Assembly: GCF_013116825.1 (NCBI RefSeq)
Contig: NZ_JABFNS010000007.1
Span: 39,704-103,703, forward strand
Reading direction: 5' to 3'
From: Myxococcus xanthus
Lineage (GTDB): Bacteria; Myxococcota; Myxococcia; Myxococcales; Myxococcaceae
DNA length: 64,000 nucleotides
In this document: one piece after another, positions 7,894 to 17,254 of the stretch
How the letters are laid out: each line of letters opens with the position of its first letter
How positions within the stretch are numbered: position 1 is the stretch's first letter
Notes under the pieces: model-generated
Told to the model about the DNA's origin: nothing
Databases searched by the model: none
The model's input: the letters and a program-made list of their open reading frames with translations, nothing else
Program-made: the position numbers and the translations under genes

Positions 7894-10869
7894 ATGAGAA
7901 AGGTGTTGTTCCTCGGGGCCTTTGCCCTGGGCGCCTCGGCCTGTACTCCCGATATCGCCCAGGATCCGCCGCGGAGCCCCGAAGACTCCGTCGTCGCGGA
8001 GTTCGATCCAACCGGGTCTCCGCCCGTCGTCCCTTCGCCCAACGACCTGGCCATCGTCAACGGTCTGGTCAACGCGCCCATCAATCCGCAGGCGCCCGCA
8101 GCGGAGCAGGAGTTCACGCGCGACTACGTGAACACGCTCAACGGCTTCCCGACCACGATCACCGCGACCACGCGCATCCGCGGTCTGGACGCGGCGACGG
8201 TCAACGCGAACACGGTGAAGATCATCGACGTGTACGCGGGCACGCCGCTGGCGAGGCCGGCGACGCCCAGCTACATCGGGTACAACGAGAACACCAACCT
8301 CGTCACCATCATCCCCCCGCTGCCCGGGGGCTGGCCCAAGGGTGGCCGCTACGCCGTGGCCATCATCGGCGGTGAGAACGGCGTGAAGACGACGGCCGGC
8401 AAGCCGGTCATCCCGTCCGCGACGTGGGCCTTCGCCAGCTCCACCGAGTCGCTGGTCACCTGCGACGACCTGAAGGCGCCCAACTGCCAGACGGCCACCG
8501 AGCTCATCCCCTCCACGGAGACGGAGCCCGCCGCCCGCCTGGCGGACCAGACGGCCAGCGCCCTGCGGCTGGAGCAGCTGCGCCGCGGCTACGCGCCCAT
8601 CCTGAAGGAGGTGTCCGAGCAGTTCAGCGTGAAGCGCGAGGACATCGTCCTCCTGTGGACCTTCTCCATCATGGACCACCCGGAGGCCACCTTCGATCCG
8701 GGCAACGGCGTCGTCCCCTTCCCCAATGACCTGCTGCGCAACCCCGCGACCGGGAAGCTGGCCCTGCCGGTGCCCCCCGAGGCCGGCACCGCACAGAGCC
8801 TCATCCTGGGCCTCAACACCCTGGACGGCTGGTCCACCACCGCGCCCATCGTGTCGGAGAACGGCGCGAAACGCGGCACCATCGACACGGGTTCCCTGCT
8901 GGACGCGAACACCGTGCGCATGAAGATCGGCTTCACGCCGGACGACGAGTCGGAGCCGAAGACCACGCTGCGCTTCGTCAAGCTGACGAACCACGCCTCG
9001 GGCACCAACCCCCAGGTGAAGGTGTGCTTCAACTGCGAGCCCGTCGTTGAGGGCCTGACGCCGGCGCCGAACTCGCCCCAGCAGCTCCAGATTGTCCCGG
9101 AGGTGCCCCTGGATGAGGCCACCCAGTATGGCGTGGTGATGCTGCGCGGCATGAAGGACACGCTGGGCCGCACCGTGGCGCCCACCGCCGCGCAGGCGCT
9201 GATGCGCATGGCCAACCCGCTGGTGGACGCCAACGGCAAGAGCCAGGTGTCCGCCGTTCCCGACACGCTCGCCCAGGACCTGGAGCGGGCGCGAGTGGGC
9301 ATGAAGCCGCTGTTCGACGGCCTGGAGGCCGCGGGCATCCCGCGCAAGGACATCAACCTGGCGTGGGCCTTCACCACCCAGAGCACCCGCTCCATCCTCG
9401 AGCAGCTGAACGCGGCCCCCACGCCGGTGCCGGCCGACCCCGTCTATCTGCTGGACCAGACGACCACCATCAAGGGCACGATGGCCGCCCTGACGCTGGA
9501 CAACGACGCGGTGGGCCGCGTCTTCATCGGCGCGTACCACTCGCCCTTCCTCCTGGATGACGTGCAGGGCACGCTCAACCGCGCCGCGGCGCGCATCGAC
9601 CGCGTCCCGTTCATGCTCTTCACGCCGGCGGGCACGATGCCCGCGGACGGCTACCCGGTGGTCATCTACGGCCACGGCCTGACGGGCAACCGCACCAACA
9701 TCATGACGGTGGCCAACAACTTCAACGCGGCGGGCTACGCCGTGGCGGCCATCGACACCGTGTTCCACGGTGAGCGCGCCAGCTGCGCCGGCATCAGCGA
9801 GGACGCCCCGGTCATCATCGACGAGAACCGCGATGGCGTCCCCGAGTTCATCTTCACCACGCCGGATGAGGCCTGCGACGACGGCGACACCTGCGACGTG
9901 ACTGCGGGCAGCCCCACCTTCGGCCGCTGCGTGTCGAACAACCAGCCGGCCTGCGACGTGGGGGCGACCGCGTCGCCGCACGGTGACGTGTTCTGCGCCA
10001 GCCAGGGCCTGGGCCGCTGCGTGGCCGCGCCCACCAGCGCCACCGGCACCTGCGAGGGCGGCGACTTCGCCCGTCCGGGTCCCAATCAGCCGCCGTACGT
10101 CTCCGGCGCGGGCTTCCTGAACCTGGTCAACCTGTTCGCCACCCGCGACAACTTCCGCCACCACGTGGTGGACTTCGCCCAGTTGGTGCGCGCGCTGAAC
10201 ACCGACAGCCTCAAGGGCCGCCTGGCTGCCGCGGGCGCCGGTACGCTGAACACCAGCCAGTTCAACTACGTGGGCCAGAGCCTCGGCGGAATCCAGGGCG
10301 TCCTGTCCGCCTCCGTGTCCCCAGTCGTGGGCCGCACGGCGCTCAACACGGTGGGCGGTGACCTGGTGGACGTCCTCCTGACGGCCACGGACCCGGCGTT
10401 CGTGCGGTACCGCGCGGGCTTCTTCCAAACCCTGGCAAACAACGGCCGCGCCCCGGGCTCGCCGGAGTTCTACGAGTTCATCACCCTGGCGCGCACCATC
10501 CTGGACCCGGCCTCGCCCCGCAACTACGGCAAGTACCTGGAGAACGCGCCGTCCGCACCCGCCAACCGCGAGGCGTTCATCCAGTACATCGCGGGTGACA
10601 TGGTCATCCCCAACGCGGTGACCGAGGGACTCATCAGCGCGGCCCACCACCCGCTGGTCAACGTCTCCACGCCCCGCACGGTGCAGACGTACCTGGCAGC
10701 GGATGGGATGGGCCTGCCCGAGGACGTGCGTCACGCGTTCTTCGGCATCGTGAACCCGTCGCTGGACCCCAGCTCGGGGAGCAGCCAGTTCCTCCGGTCC
10801 GTGCGCAACACCGCGCAGAACCAGGTCATCCAGTTCCTGAACACGGGCATCGCGTCGCCCACCCCGTAA
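7894..10869 (+). CDS. Large lipase-like lipoprotein with alpha/beta-hydrolase domain
   Basis: About 991 residues. A lipoprotein signal ends at Cys17 (ASAC). The N-terminal half is repetitive and beta-rich, like the adhesive N-terminal modules of bacterial virulence-factor lipases. The C-terminal half has an alpha/beta-hydrolase core: an oxyanion-type GHGLTG near residue 595 and a nucleophile elbow GQSLGG with Ser796. A Cys-rich insert (about 665-725) interrupts it. The ATG at 7894 has GGAGGGGG upstream. The FadL-type transporter gene starts 27 bp downstream, so the pair probably hydrolyses lipids at the surface and takes up the fatty acids (inference). Confidence 0.8.
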   Translation: MRKVLFLGAFALGASACTPDIAQDPPRSPEDSVVAEFDPTGSPPVVPSPNDLAIVNGLVNAPINPQAPAAEQEFTRDYVNTLNGFPTTITATTRIRGLDAATVNANTVKIIDVYAGTPLARPATPSYIGYNENTNLVTIIPPLPGGWPKGGRYAVAIIGGENGVKTTAGKPVIPSATWAFASSTESLVTCDDLKAPNCQTATELIPSTETEPAARLADQTASALRLEQLRRGYAPILKEVSEQFSVKREDIVLLWTFSIMDHPEATFDPGNGVVPFPNDLLRNPATGKLALPVPPEAGTAQSLILGLNTLDGWSTTAPIVSENGAKRGTIDTGSLLDANTVRMKIGFTPDDESEPKTTLRFVKLTNHASGTNPQVKVCFNCEPVVEGLTPAPNSPQQLQIVPEVPLDEATQYGVVMLRGMKDTLGRTVAPTAAQALMRMANPLVDANGKSQVSAVPDTLAQDLERARVGMKPLFDGLEAAGIPRKDINLAWAFTTQSTRSILEQLNAAPTPVPADPVYLLDQTTTIKGTMAALTLDNDAVGRVFIGAYHSPFLLDDVQGTLNRAAARIDRVPFMLFTPAGTMPADGYPVVIYGHGLTGNRTNIMTVANNFNAAGYAVAAIDTVFHGERASCAGISEDAPVIIDENRDGVPEFIFTTPDEACDDGDTCDVTAGSPTFGRCVSNNQPACDVGATASPHGDVFCASQGLGRCVAAPTSATGTCEGGDFARPGPNQPPYVSGAGFLNLVNLFATRDNFRHHVVDFAQLVRALNTDSLKGRLAAAGAGTLNTSQFNYVGQSLGGIQGVLSASVSPVVGRTALNTVGGDLVDVLLTATDPAFVRYRAGFFQTLANNGRAPGSPEFYEFITLARTILDPASPRNYGKYLENAPSAPANREAFIQYIAGDMVIPNAVTEGLISAAHHPLVNVSTPRTVQTYLAADGMGLPEDVRHAFFGIVNPSLDPSSGSSQFLRSVRNTAQNQVIQFLNTGIASPTP

Positions 10870-10896
10870 CGGCCTCCAGAGAGAGAACGAACCCAC

Positions 10897-12090
10897 ATGA
10901 AGAAGACACTCTCCCTCATCACGTTGCTCGCCGCCGGGACGACCCAGGCCGCGGGCTTCCAGGTCAACACCCAGAGCGCGCGCTCCTCGGGCATGGCCAA
11001 CGCGGCGGCGGCGTGGCTGGATGACTCGTCCGCCATCTACTCCAACGCGGCCAACATCCTGGGCGTGGAGAAGCTGGACATCACCGCGGGCGTCACCGGC
11101 ATCCTCCCCAGCCTGCAGTTCACCCCCACGGGTGGCCCGGTGCAGGGGCAGAAGACGACGCTGTCCCCGCCGCCGCACGTGTTCGCCGTGTACAAACTCA
11201 CGGACTCGCTGGCGGCCGGCGTGGGCTTCTACACGCCGTTCGGCGCGAGCAGCCGGTGGGAAGACGGGTTCGTGGGCCGCTTCCGCGCCCAGGAGTCCGC
11301 GCTGTCCATCTACAACATCAACCCCACGGTGGCGTACCAGGTCCACGAGCGCTTCCGCGTGGGCGCGGGCCTCAACATCACCCGCGGCACGCTGGAGCTG
11401 AAGCGCGCCCTGGGCTTCGTCACCAGCGAGGGCCAGGTGCACCTGGGCGGCGCGGGCTGGGGCCTCGGCTTCAACGCCGGCGTCCAGGCCGTGGTGGTCC
11501 CGAAGCTCGTCACGTTGGGCGTGCAGTACCGCAGCCCCATCAGCATGACGTTCAAGGGCGACGCGGACTTCCGCGACGTGCCGCCGGCCTTCCAGGGCCG
11601 CCTGCCGGACACCCGCGTGGAGGGTGACGTCAAGCTGCCGCAGTCGGTGGTGGCGGGCATCGCCGTCACGCCGCTGGAGCGCCTGACGCTGGCGTTCGAC
11701 GCCAACTGGGTGGGCTGGTCCAGCTTCCCGGAGCTCGCCATCGAGTTCCCGGACAACCCGGCCATCAACAACCCGCTGCCGAAGAACTGGCGCTCGACGT
11801 GGAACTTCCACCTGGGCGGTGAGTACGGCATCACCGACGCGCTGCAGGTGCGCGCCGGCGTGCTGTGGGACCCGGCGCCCAGCCCGGATGAGACGCTGAC
11901 GCCGGACCTGCCGGACGCGGACCGCTTCGGCGTGTCGGCGGGCGTGGGCTACAGCTTCGGCGCCGTGCGCGTCGACGCGGCCTACCAGTTCGTCAACCTG
12001 TTCGACAAGGACAGCACCGCGCCGGGCATGACGGGTATCTACAACGGCACGGCCCAGGTGTTCGGCCTGACGCTCGGCTACTCCATGTAG
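10897..12090 (+). CDS. FadL/OmpP1-family outer-membrane transport protein
   Basis: About 397 residues. A signal peptide (about 1-19) is followed by the characteristic mature start AGFQVNTQSARSSGMANA, in which FadL-family proteins place their N-terminal hatch. The rest is alternating beta-barrel sequence ending in an aromatic C-terminal strand (LTLGYSM). The family moves long-chain fatty acids and other hydrophobic molecules through the outer membrane. It lies directly downstream of a lipase-like lipoprotein gene, which fits release followed by uptake. A strong terminator follows at 12118. Confidence 0.9.
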   Translation: MKKTLSLITLLAAGTTQAAGFQVNTQSARSSGMANAAAAWLDDSSAIYSNAANILGVEKLDITAGVTGILPSLQFTPTGGPVQGQKTTLSPPPHVFAVYKLTDSLAAGVGFYTPFGASSRWEDGFVGRFRAQESALSIYNINPTVAYQVHERFRVGAGLNITRGTLELKRALGFVTSEGQVHLGGAGWGLGFNAGVQAVVVPKLVTLGVQYRSPISMTFKGDADFRDVPPAFQGRLPDTRVEGDVKLPQSVVAGIAVTPLERLTLAFDANWVGWSSFPELAIEFPDNPAINNPLPKNWRSTWNFHLGGEYGITDALQVRAGVLWDPAPSPDETLTPDLPDADRFGVSAGVGYSFGAVRVDAAYQFVNLFDKDSTAPGMTGIYNGTAQVFGLTLGYSM

Positions 12091-12117
12091 TCTTCCGGGA
12101 CTGTCCGGACCTCACCG

Positions 12118-12157
12118 CGCCCGGGTCTCCTCACGGAGGCCCGGGCGTTGTGTTTCC
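12118..12157 (+). terminator. Rho-independent-type terminator of the lipase/FadL operon
   Basis: A 13-bp stem (CGCCCGGGTCTCC / GGAGGCCCGGGCG, one G-T pair), loop TCAC, then TTGTGTTT. It lies 28 bp after the FadL-family stop and 18 bp before the convergent stop of the cyclic-nucleotide-binding gene. Confidence 0.85.
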
Positions 12158-12174
12158 AGCGGCAGCCCTTCGCG

Positions 12175-13392
12175 TCAGACGCGCAGGTCTCCGTCGTGCA
12201 ACACCCGCCCGGAGGCCAGCGCCTGCGCCGTGCGCTGGAGCCGCTCCGTGCCCATGCGCATCAACTGGCCCTTGAGGCCTGGCTGGCTGAGCAGGTGCTT
12301 CTGGAAGGCGTCGCGCTCCAGCCGCAGCACCACGCCCGCCACGTCCGCGCGCACCGTCGCGGACACCGGTTTGTCCAGCAGCAGGGAGATTTCACCGAAG
12401 ACATCACCCTCGCGCAGCGCGGACAGCGCCACGCGCCGTCCGTGAGGCTGCTCCAGCCACGGAGTGCAGCGCCCACGCAGCAGCACGTAGAAGGCGTCTC
12501 CCGGCTGGCCCTGCGTCATCAACGCCTCGCCCGCGGCGAAGGAGCGCAGCTCGAAGTCGCGCGACACCGCGGCCTTCTGCGCGGGCGACAGCTGATTGAA
12601 GAGCGGGTTGCTGCGCAGCAGGTTCTCCACCATCCGGCGCCGGTAGAAGGCGTCCACCACCGCCGTCACGTCCGGGTGCCGCGCCGCCACCGCCTCCATG
12701 TGCTGGCGCGTGAGCTCCAGCAGCACCGCTCGCTCGGTGGCCACCACGGTGGCCAGCCGGGGCCCCTCGGAGATGAGCGCCAGCTCCCCGAAGAAGTCCC
12801 CGGGCGTCACGGTGCCCACGCTCCGCCGTTGGCCGTCCTCCAGCGCGCGCACCACGTCCGCGCGGCCCTCCACCAGGGCGAACATGGAGGCCCCCGGCGT
12901 CCCCTCCTCCACCACCACCTGCCCCGGAAAGAAGGCGCGCACCTGGAGCACCTCGAGCAGCGCGACGAAGGCCTCCCGGCCCACCTGCGAGAGGATGGGC
13001 AGCCCGGTGGCGCCATCCTCCGCGACATGCGCCCGGGTGGCCTCCACGGGCACCGCCGCGCCCGGCGGCAGGGCGAAGCGCTCCGCCAGCACGCGCGCGG
13101 TGCGCACGAGCGCGGCCTGGGGCGCGCCCAGCCGAGGCAAGGCCACGCACGCGGCCACCGCGCGCAGGGGCTGGCCCGCCTTCGTCCAAGCCAGCGCGGC
13201 CTCCTGGTACGCGGCGACAGCGTCCGCGGGACGGCCGAGCCACTCCAGCAGCTCCGCCACCTTCTGACGCACCTCCGCGTCGTCTGGGGCGTCCTTCACC
13301 ACGCCCTGGTATTCCGCCAGGGCCTCCTCCAACCTGCCCTCGCTGGCGAGCTGGACGGCCCGCTGCCTGTCCGCGCCGTGCACGTGCGCCAT
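12175..13392 (-). CDS. TPR-like protein with two cyclic-nucleotide-binding domains
   Basis: About 405 residues. Residues about 5-115 are helical TPR-like repeats. Two cNMP-binding domains follow (about 145-265 and 275-390). The first keeps the phosphate-binding cassette with its Arg (FGELALISEGPRLATV). In the second, the Arg position is Val (FGEISLLLDKPVSATV), so it probably does not bind cAMP canonically. There is no DNA-binding domain, so it is not a CRP-type transcription factor. ATG 13392 has GGGGAGG upstream and follows the stop of a related gene by 14 bp, so the two are almost certainly co-transcribed. Confidence 0.82.
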   Translation of the reverse strand: MAHVHGADRQRAVQLASEGRLEEALAEYQGVVKDAPDDAEVRQKVAELLEWLGRPADAVAAYQEAALAWTKAGQPLRAVAACVALPRLGAPQAALVRTARVLAERFALPPGAAVPVEATRAHVAEDGATGLPILSQVGREAFVALLEVLQVRAFFPGQVVVEEGTPGASMFALVEGRADVVRALEDGQRRSVGTVTPGDFFGELALISEGPRLATVVATERAVLLELTRQHMEAVAARHPDVTAVVDAFYRRRMVENLLRSNPLFNQLSPAQKAAVSRDFELRSFAAGEALMTQGQPGDAFYVLLRGRCTPWLEQPHGRRVALSALREGDVFGEISLLLDKPVSATVRADVAGVVLRLERDAFQKHLLSQPGLKGQLMRMGTERLQRTAQALASGRVLHDGDLRV

Positions 13393-13406
13393 GGCCGCCT
13401 CCCCTG

Positions 13407-14594
13407 CTACGCGCTGAGCGCGCGCACGCGCTCCGCGAGCTTTTCCGTGAAGAGGCGGAGGATGCGCAGCGCGGCCGCCTCGTGCGTGTCCAGGTAGTGC
13501 TGGAAGTCCACGCGCGTCACCCGCAGGGCCCGCACGTCCGTGCGCGCGCACACCTGCGCGGACGTGTCTCCGTCCAGGATGAGGGAAACTTCGCCGATGA
13601 AGGCTCCAGGCCCCAGCGTGTTGAGCAACCGGGCGCCGGGCTCCGGACCGACGAGCACGTCCACCGTCCCCTCCAACAGCACCAGCAGCCCCGAGCCGGG
13701 CGCGCCCTTCGCCAGCACCGTGGCCCCCCGCGCGAACTGCACCGGCCGCGCCAGCTGGTAGAGGTCCTTCATGTCCACCAGGGACAACTCGCCGAAGAGG
13801 GGAATGGCCTTGAGGTACTCGTAGCCGTCCGGCGGCGGCGGTGGCAGTGGCGGCGCGCGGGCGGGCTCCACCGACGGACCGCCATTCAGGTTCAGGTGAC
13901 GCAGCAGCCGCGTGTGCTCCGCCTGGAGCGCGATGTCTCCCCGAAGCTCCGGCTCCTGGAGCGCATCCGCCAGCAGCACCAGCGCCCGCCACGACTCCCC
14001 CTGCGCGTCGAGCAGCGCGCTCATCCGCAGCACCGCCTCACGCCGCGCCACCGCGATGTCCGGAGACACGGCACGCAGGGACTCCAGCTCCGCGTGCGGG
14101 TTGCCCAGCTCGCGGTACACCGCGGCGGCCTCCATGGGACGGCGCAGCCGGGTGAGACAGCGGGCCATGGCCTCGCGCGCCCGCAGCGACTCGTACAGCG
14201 ACAGCGCCCGCTCCAACGCGCCGCCGCGCTCGAAGGCCGCCGCCGCCCGGGCCGGTTCATCCGCGCGCAGCCACGCCTCCGCGGCCGGGAGCAACGCGCC
14301 CGCCTGCTCGTGGAGCTGTGCGACTTCGGCCGCGGCGCCATCCACCTCCAGCACCCGCGCGGCGCCAGCGAAGTCACGCGCCCGCCGCAGCACCGACACC
14401 AGGGTGACGCGAGCGGACGCGGACGCACGCGAGGACTCCTCCAGCACGACGTCTCGCTGCGACGCCGCCAGGGCCTCGTAGATGCGGACGGCCATGTCCA
14501 CCGTCCCCTGCGCCACCGCCTCCCAGAAGGGCCGCGTACCCGCGCTTGCGGGCAGCTCGTCACCGTGCCCCGGCTCCACCGTGGAACGCGCCAT
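13407..14594 (-). CDS. Helical-repeat protein with one cyclic-nucleotide-binding domain
   Basis: About 395 residues. Residues about 15-230 are Ala/Leu/Arg-rich helical repeats, and a poly-Pro linker (about 258-268) precedes one cNMP-binding domain (about 275-390). Its phosphate cassette reads GEVSLILDGDTSAQV, so the Arg that holds the cyclic phosphate is replaced by Thr and ligand binding is doubtful. No output domain is visible. GGGGAG upstream supports ATG 14594. It is the first gene of a two-gene unit with the double-domain protein downstream; the pair may form a complex (inference). Confidence 0.8.
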   Translation of the reverse strand: MARSTVEPGHGDELPASAGTRPFWEAVAQGTVDMAVRIYEALAASQRDVVLEESSRASASARVTLVSVLRRARDFAGAARVLEVDGAAAEVAQLHEQAGALLPAAEAWLRADEPARAAAAFERGGALERALSLYESLRAREAMARCLTRLRRPMEAAAVYRELGNPHAELESLRAVSPDIAVARREAVLRMSALLDAQGESWRALVLLADALQEPELRGDIALQAEHTRLLRHLNLNGGPSVEPARAPPLPPPPPDGYEYLKAIPLFGELSLVDMKDLYQLARPVQFARGATVLAKGAPGSGLLVLLEGTVDVLVGPEPGARLLNTLGPGAFIGEVSLILDGDTSAQVCARTDVRALRVTRVDFQHYLDTHEAAALRILRLFTEKLAERVRALSA

Positions 14595-14744
14595 GCCGTG
14601 AACTCCCCCAGGCACCCCTGGGCCCACCCCCTGGGCTCTCCACGTGCCGGACCAGGCGCCGTGCGTAGCAGACCCCATGAACGGAGGCGAGCGTCCTCGC
14701 GAGGCAGACGTCTTCCACATGGAAGACGCCGCCCCAGGCCGCGT

Positions 14745-15791
14745 TCAATCCACCTTCGTCGGGAACGGGTTGCGCTCGGAGAAGCCGCGCTGGTGCCAGT
14801 ACGGGTAGGTGGGCGTCACCGCACTGGCCGCGTCGAGCCGGGCCACCTGGTCCGGGGTGAGGCTCCACCCCACCGCGCCCAGGTTCTGCCGGAGCTGCGC
14901 CTCGTTGCGCGCGCCGATGACGATGGTGGACACGGAGGGGCGCTGGAGCAGCCAGTTGATGGCGACCTGGGGCACCGTCTTCCCCGCCTCTGCGGCGACG
15001 GCATCGAGCGCGTCCACCACGCGGAAGAGGTACTCCTCGGAGAGAGGCGGCGCCCCCTGGGCGTTGAGCGAGGACTGCATGCGGGAGCCCTCGGGCCGGG
15101 GCTGTCCCCGGCGAATCTTCCCCGTCAGCCGCGCCCAGCCGAGCGGGCTCCACACCACGGTGCCCACCTTCTGGTCCAGGGCGAGGGGCATCAGCTCCCA
15201 CTCGAACTCCCGGCTCACCAGCGAGTAGTAGGCCTGATGCGCCACGTGCCGCGCGAGGCCGTACTTCTCCGAGGTGGCGAGCGACTTCATCAGGTGCCAG
15301 CCGGAGAAGTTCGACGCGCCGATGTAGCGAATCTTCCCGGCGCGCACGAGGTCGTCGAGCGCCCGCAGCGCCTCCTCGACGGGCGTGAGCGCGTCGAAGG
15401 CGTGCAGTTGGTAGAGGTCGATGTAGTCGGTGCCCAGCCGCTTCAGGCTGCCCTCCACCGCGCGGGTGATGTGGAAGCGCGAGGAGCCCACGTCGTTCGG
15501 CCCCTCACCCGAGCGGAAGGTGCCCTTCGTGGAGAGGATGACCTTCTCCCGGCGGCCAGAGATGGCCTTGCCGAGAATCTCCTCCGCCAGGCCGCGCGAG
15601 TAGTTGTCCGCGCTGTCGAACATGTTCAGCCCGGCCTCCAGGCAGATGTCCACCAGGCGCGTGGCCTCCTCGACCCCGCTGCTGCCCCACACCTTGAAGA
15701 AGTCCCCCTGGCCTCCAAAGGTCCCCGTCCCAAGCGTCAACACCGGAACCTTGAAGCCAGAGCCGCCGAGCTGCCGATATTCCATTCCCAT
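14745..15791 (-). CDS. Aldo/keto reductase
   Basis: About 348 residues, normal family length. The catalytic tetrad is intact: Asp59 and Tyr64 (FDSADNYS), Lys89 (STKG) and His130 (LYQLH). The NADPH-binding C-terminal part has the IVIGARNEAQLRQN motif. AGGAGG is placed well before the ATG. The enzyme reduces aldehydes or ketones with NADPH; the substrate cannot be told from sequence. It is transcribed divergently from the four-gene envelope operon across 136 bp, with no shared function evident. Confidence 0.92.
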   Translation of the reverse strand: MGMEYRQLGGSGFKVPVLTLGTGTFGGQGDFFKVWGSSGVEEATRLVDICLEAGLNMFDSADNYSRGLAEEILGKAISGRREKVILSTKGTFRSGEGPNDVGSSRFHITRAVEGSLKRLGTDYIDLYQLHAFDALTPVEEALRALDDLVRAGKIRYIGASNFSGWHLMKSLATSEKYGLARHVAHQAYYSLVSREFEWELMPLALDQKVGTVVWSPLGWARLTGKIRRGQPRPEGSRMQSSLNAQGAPPLSEEYLFRVVDALDAVAAEAGKTVPQVAINWLLQRPSVSTIVIGARNEAQLRQNLGAVGWSLTPDQVARLDAASAVTPTYPYWHQRGFSERNPFPTKVD

Positions 15792-15927
15792 AGAGGGGCC
15801 TCCTGATAACGGGCGAGCCCCAGGCGCTCCATCGGAATGCGCGACCCGGGCAGCGATTCGCCCCGCTATGTTTCAACGCGGTGAACGTTAACGAGGGGGC
15901 CGGCACGTTCTCCCGGAGTCCATTGGA

Positions 15928-17247
15928 ATGAAGTCGCGCATCACGGTTGCCTGGAGCACCGTCGCGTCCCTCCTGGCCTTGCTGCCTGGAATGGCTTCGC
16001 ATGCCCACGCCGGCCTCCCGGAGACGTCCAACATCACCCTCCGCCGGGGCCACCCCCAGGACTTCTTCTCCGGGACGACGTTCGGCGCGGTCATCTCCCG
16101 CGACAGCGGCAAGACGTGGCGTTGGGTGTGCCCGGATGCCATGGGGTATGGCGGATGGCGCCCGGAGGCCTACCTCTGGCGAGAATCCGGCGACATCCTC
16201 GCCGCCACGGGCAGCGCCCTGCTGCACTCCCCGGATGAGGGCTGCTCCTGGCGCACGCATCCCTTCTTCAAGTCGACCTGGGTGACGGGGCTGGCGGCCC
16301 ACCCCACCGATGACCGCGTCTTCCATGCCGTCACCGGACGGCCCGGCATCGCCAACGGCCTGTACCGCTCCGACGACGGCGGAGAGACGTGGACCGCCTC
16401 GCCGCTGCTGCGCACAGGGCTGGAGCTGAACGCGGTCCGCGTGTCCCCGGTGGCCCCCCGCCGCATCTACGTGTCGGGCGTCTCCAACAACCAGATGGTG
16501 GTGCTGCGCAGCGACGACGCGGGGGACACCTGGCAGGAGTTCCCCCATACGCTCCCAGAGCTGCTGCGGCCCTACGCGCTGACCGTGGTGGCGGTGGACC
16601 CCGTCGCCGCGGACGTGGTGTGGGTGCGCGTCTCCGCGCAGGGCTACACGCACCTGCTGCGCAGCGATGACGGGGGCCGCACGCTGACGCAGGTGACCGT
16701 GTTGGATGACACGTTCATCAACATGGACCTGTCCTCCGACGGAGGCACCGCCTGGGTCGGCACCCTCAACTCCTTCTTCATGGGCTCGAGCACCGGCCCG
16801 CTGGAGAAGCAGCCCCTGCCCACCGGCAATGCGTGCGTGCTGCGCGATGGCGAGACGCTCTACGGCTGCGGCTCCACCTGGCTGCACGACTGGGCCCTGG
16901 CGCGCAGCACGGACCAGGGGCGCACGTGGGAGCACATCTTCGCGCTGTACGAAATCCAGGGCACGCAGCTCTGCCCACGCGGAACCCCCGTGCGGGACCT
17001 CTGCCCGGCCCGCTGGCCGCAGCTCGCGGAGCAACTGGGCGCTCCGCTCTACCCGGATGGTGGCGTGGAGGAGCCACCGCCGCCGGATGCGGGGCCCCCG
17101 GACGCGGGGCAACAGCCGCCCGAGCAACGCCCAATCGAGCCGAAGTCCGGTGGCTGCGCCGCCGCGACGGGCCCCACCCTGCCCCTGCTGTTGTTGCTGT
17201 CCTCCCTCCTCCCGAAGTGCCGTGGCCCACGGCGTCCACATCGATAG
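15928..17247 (+). CDS. Secreted Asp-box (BNR) propeller protein with MYXO-CTERM-like tail
   Basis: About 439 residues. A signal peptide (about 1-28) is followed by a sialidase/VPS10-type beta-propeller with at least five Asp-box motifs: SRDSGKTW, SDDGGETW, SDDAGDTW, SDDGGRTL and STDQGRTW. After a Pro/Asp/Glu-rich spacer (about 370-400) the C-terminus has Ser-Gly-Gly-Cys, a run of Leu, and Lys/Arg. This layout matches the MYXO-CTERM surface-sorting signal of myxobacteria. No sialidase Arg triad or FRIP motif is evident, so it may bind rather than cut. It is the first gene of a four-gene operon. Confidence 0.82.
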   Translation: MKSRITVAWSTVASLLALLPGMASHAHAGLPETSNITLRRGHPQDFFSGTTFGAVISRDSGKTWRWVCPDAMGYGGWRPEAYLWRESGDILAATGSALLHSPDEGCSWRTHPFFKSTWVTGLAAHPTDDRVFHAVTGRPGIANGLYRSDDGGETWTASPLLRTGLELNAVRVSPVAPRRIYVSGVSNNQMVVLRSDDAGDTWQEFPHTLPELLRPYALTVVAVDPVAADVVWVRVSAQGYTHLLRSDDGGRTLTQVTVLDDTFINMDLSSDGGTAWVGTLNSFFMGSSTGPLEKQPLPTGNACVLRDGETLYGCGSTWLHDWALARSTDQGRTWEHIFALYEIQGTQLCPRGTPVRDLCPARWPQLAEQLGAPLYPDGGVEEPPPPDAGPPDAGQQPPEQRPIEPKSGGCAAATGPTLPLLLLLSSLLPKCRGPRRPHR

Positions 17248-17254
17248 GCTTCTG

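Noticed and set aside
7174..11811. A 1545-codon open frame on the minus strand across the lipase and FadL genes
   Set aside because: Only the last 175 codons (7701 to 7174) form a plausible protein with a signal peptide. The rest is antisense to two well-supported genes and is open only because the DNA is so GC-rich.
13482..15806. A 774-codon plus-strand frame opposite the cNMP-binding and aldo/keto reductase genes
   Set aside because: It has shadow composition (Arg/His/Gln-rich) and is antisense to two recognisable genes.
15850..15900. TTCA-N6-TGAA and GTTAAC near the start of the four-gene operon as an operator
   Set aside because: Four-base arms are not significant and no adjacent regulator exists.
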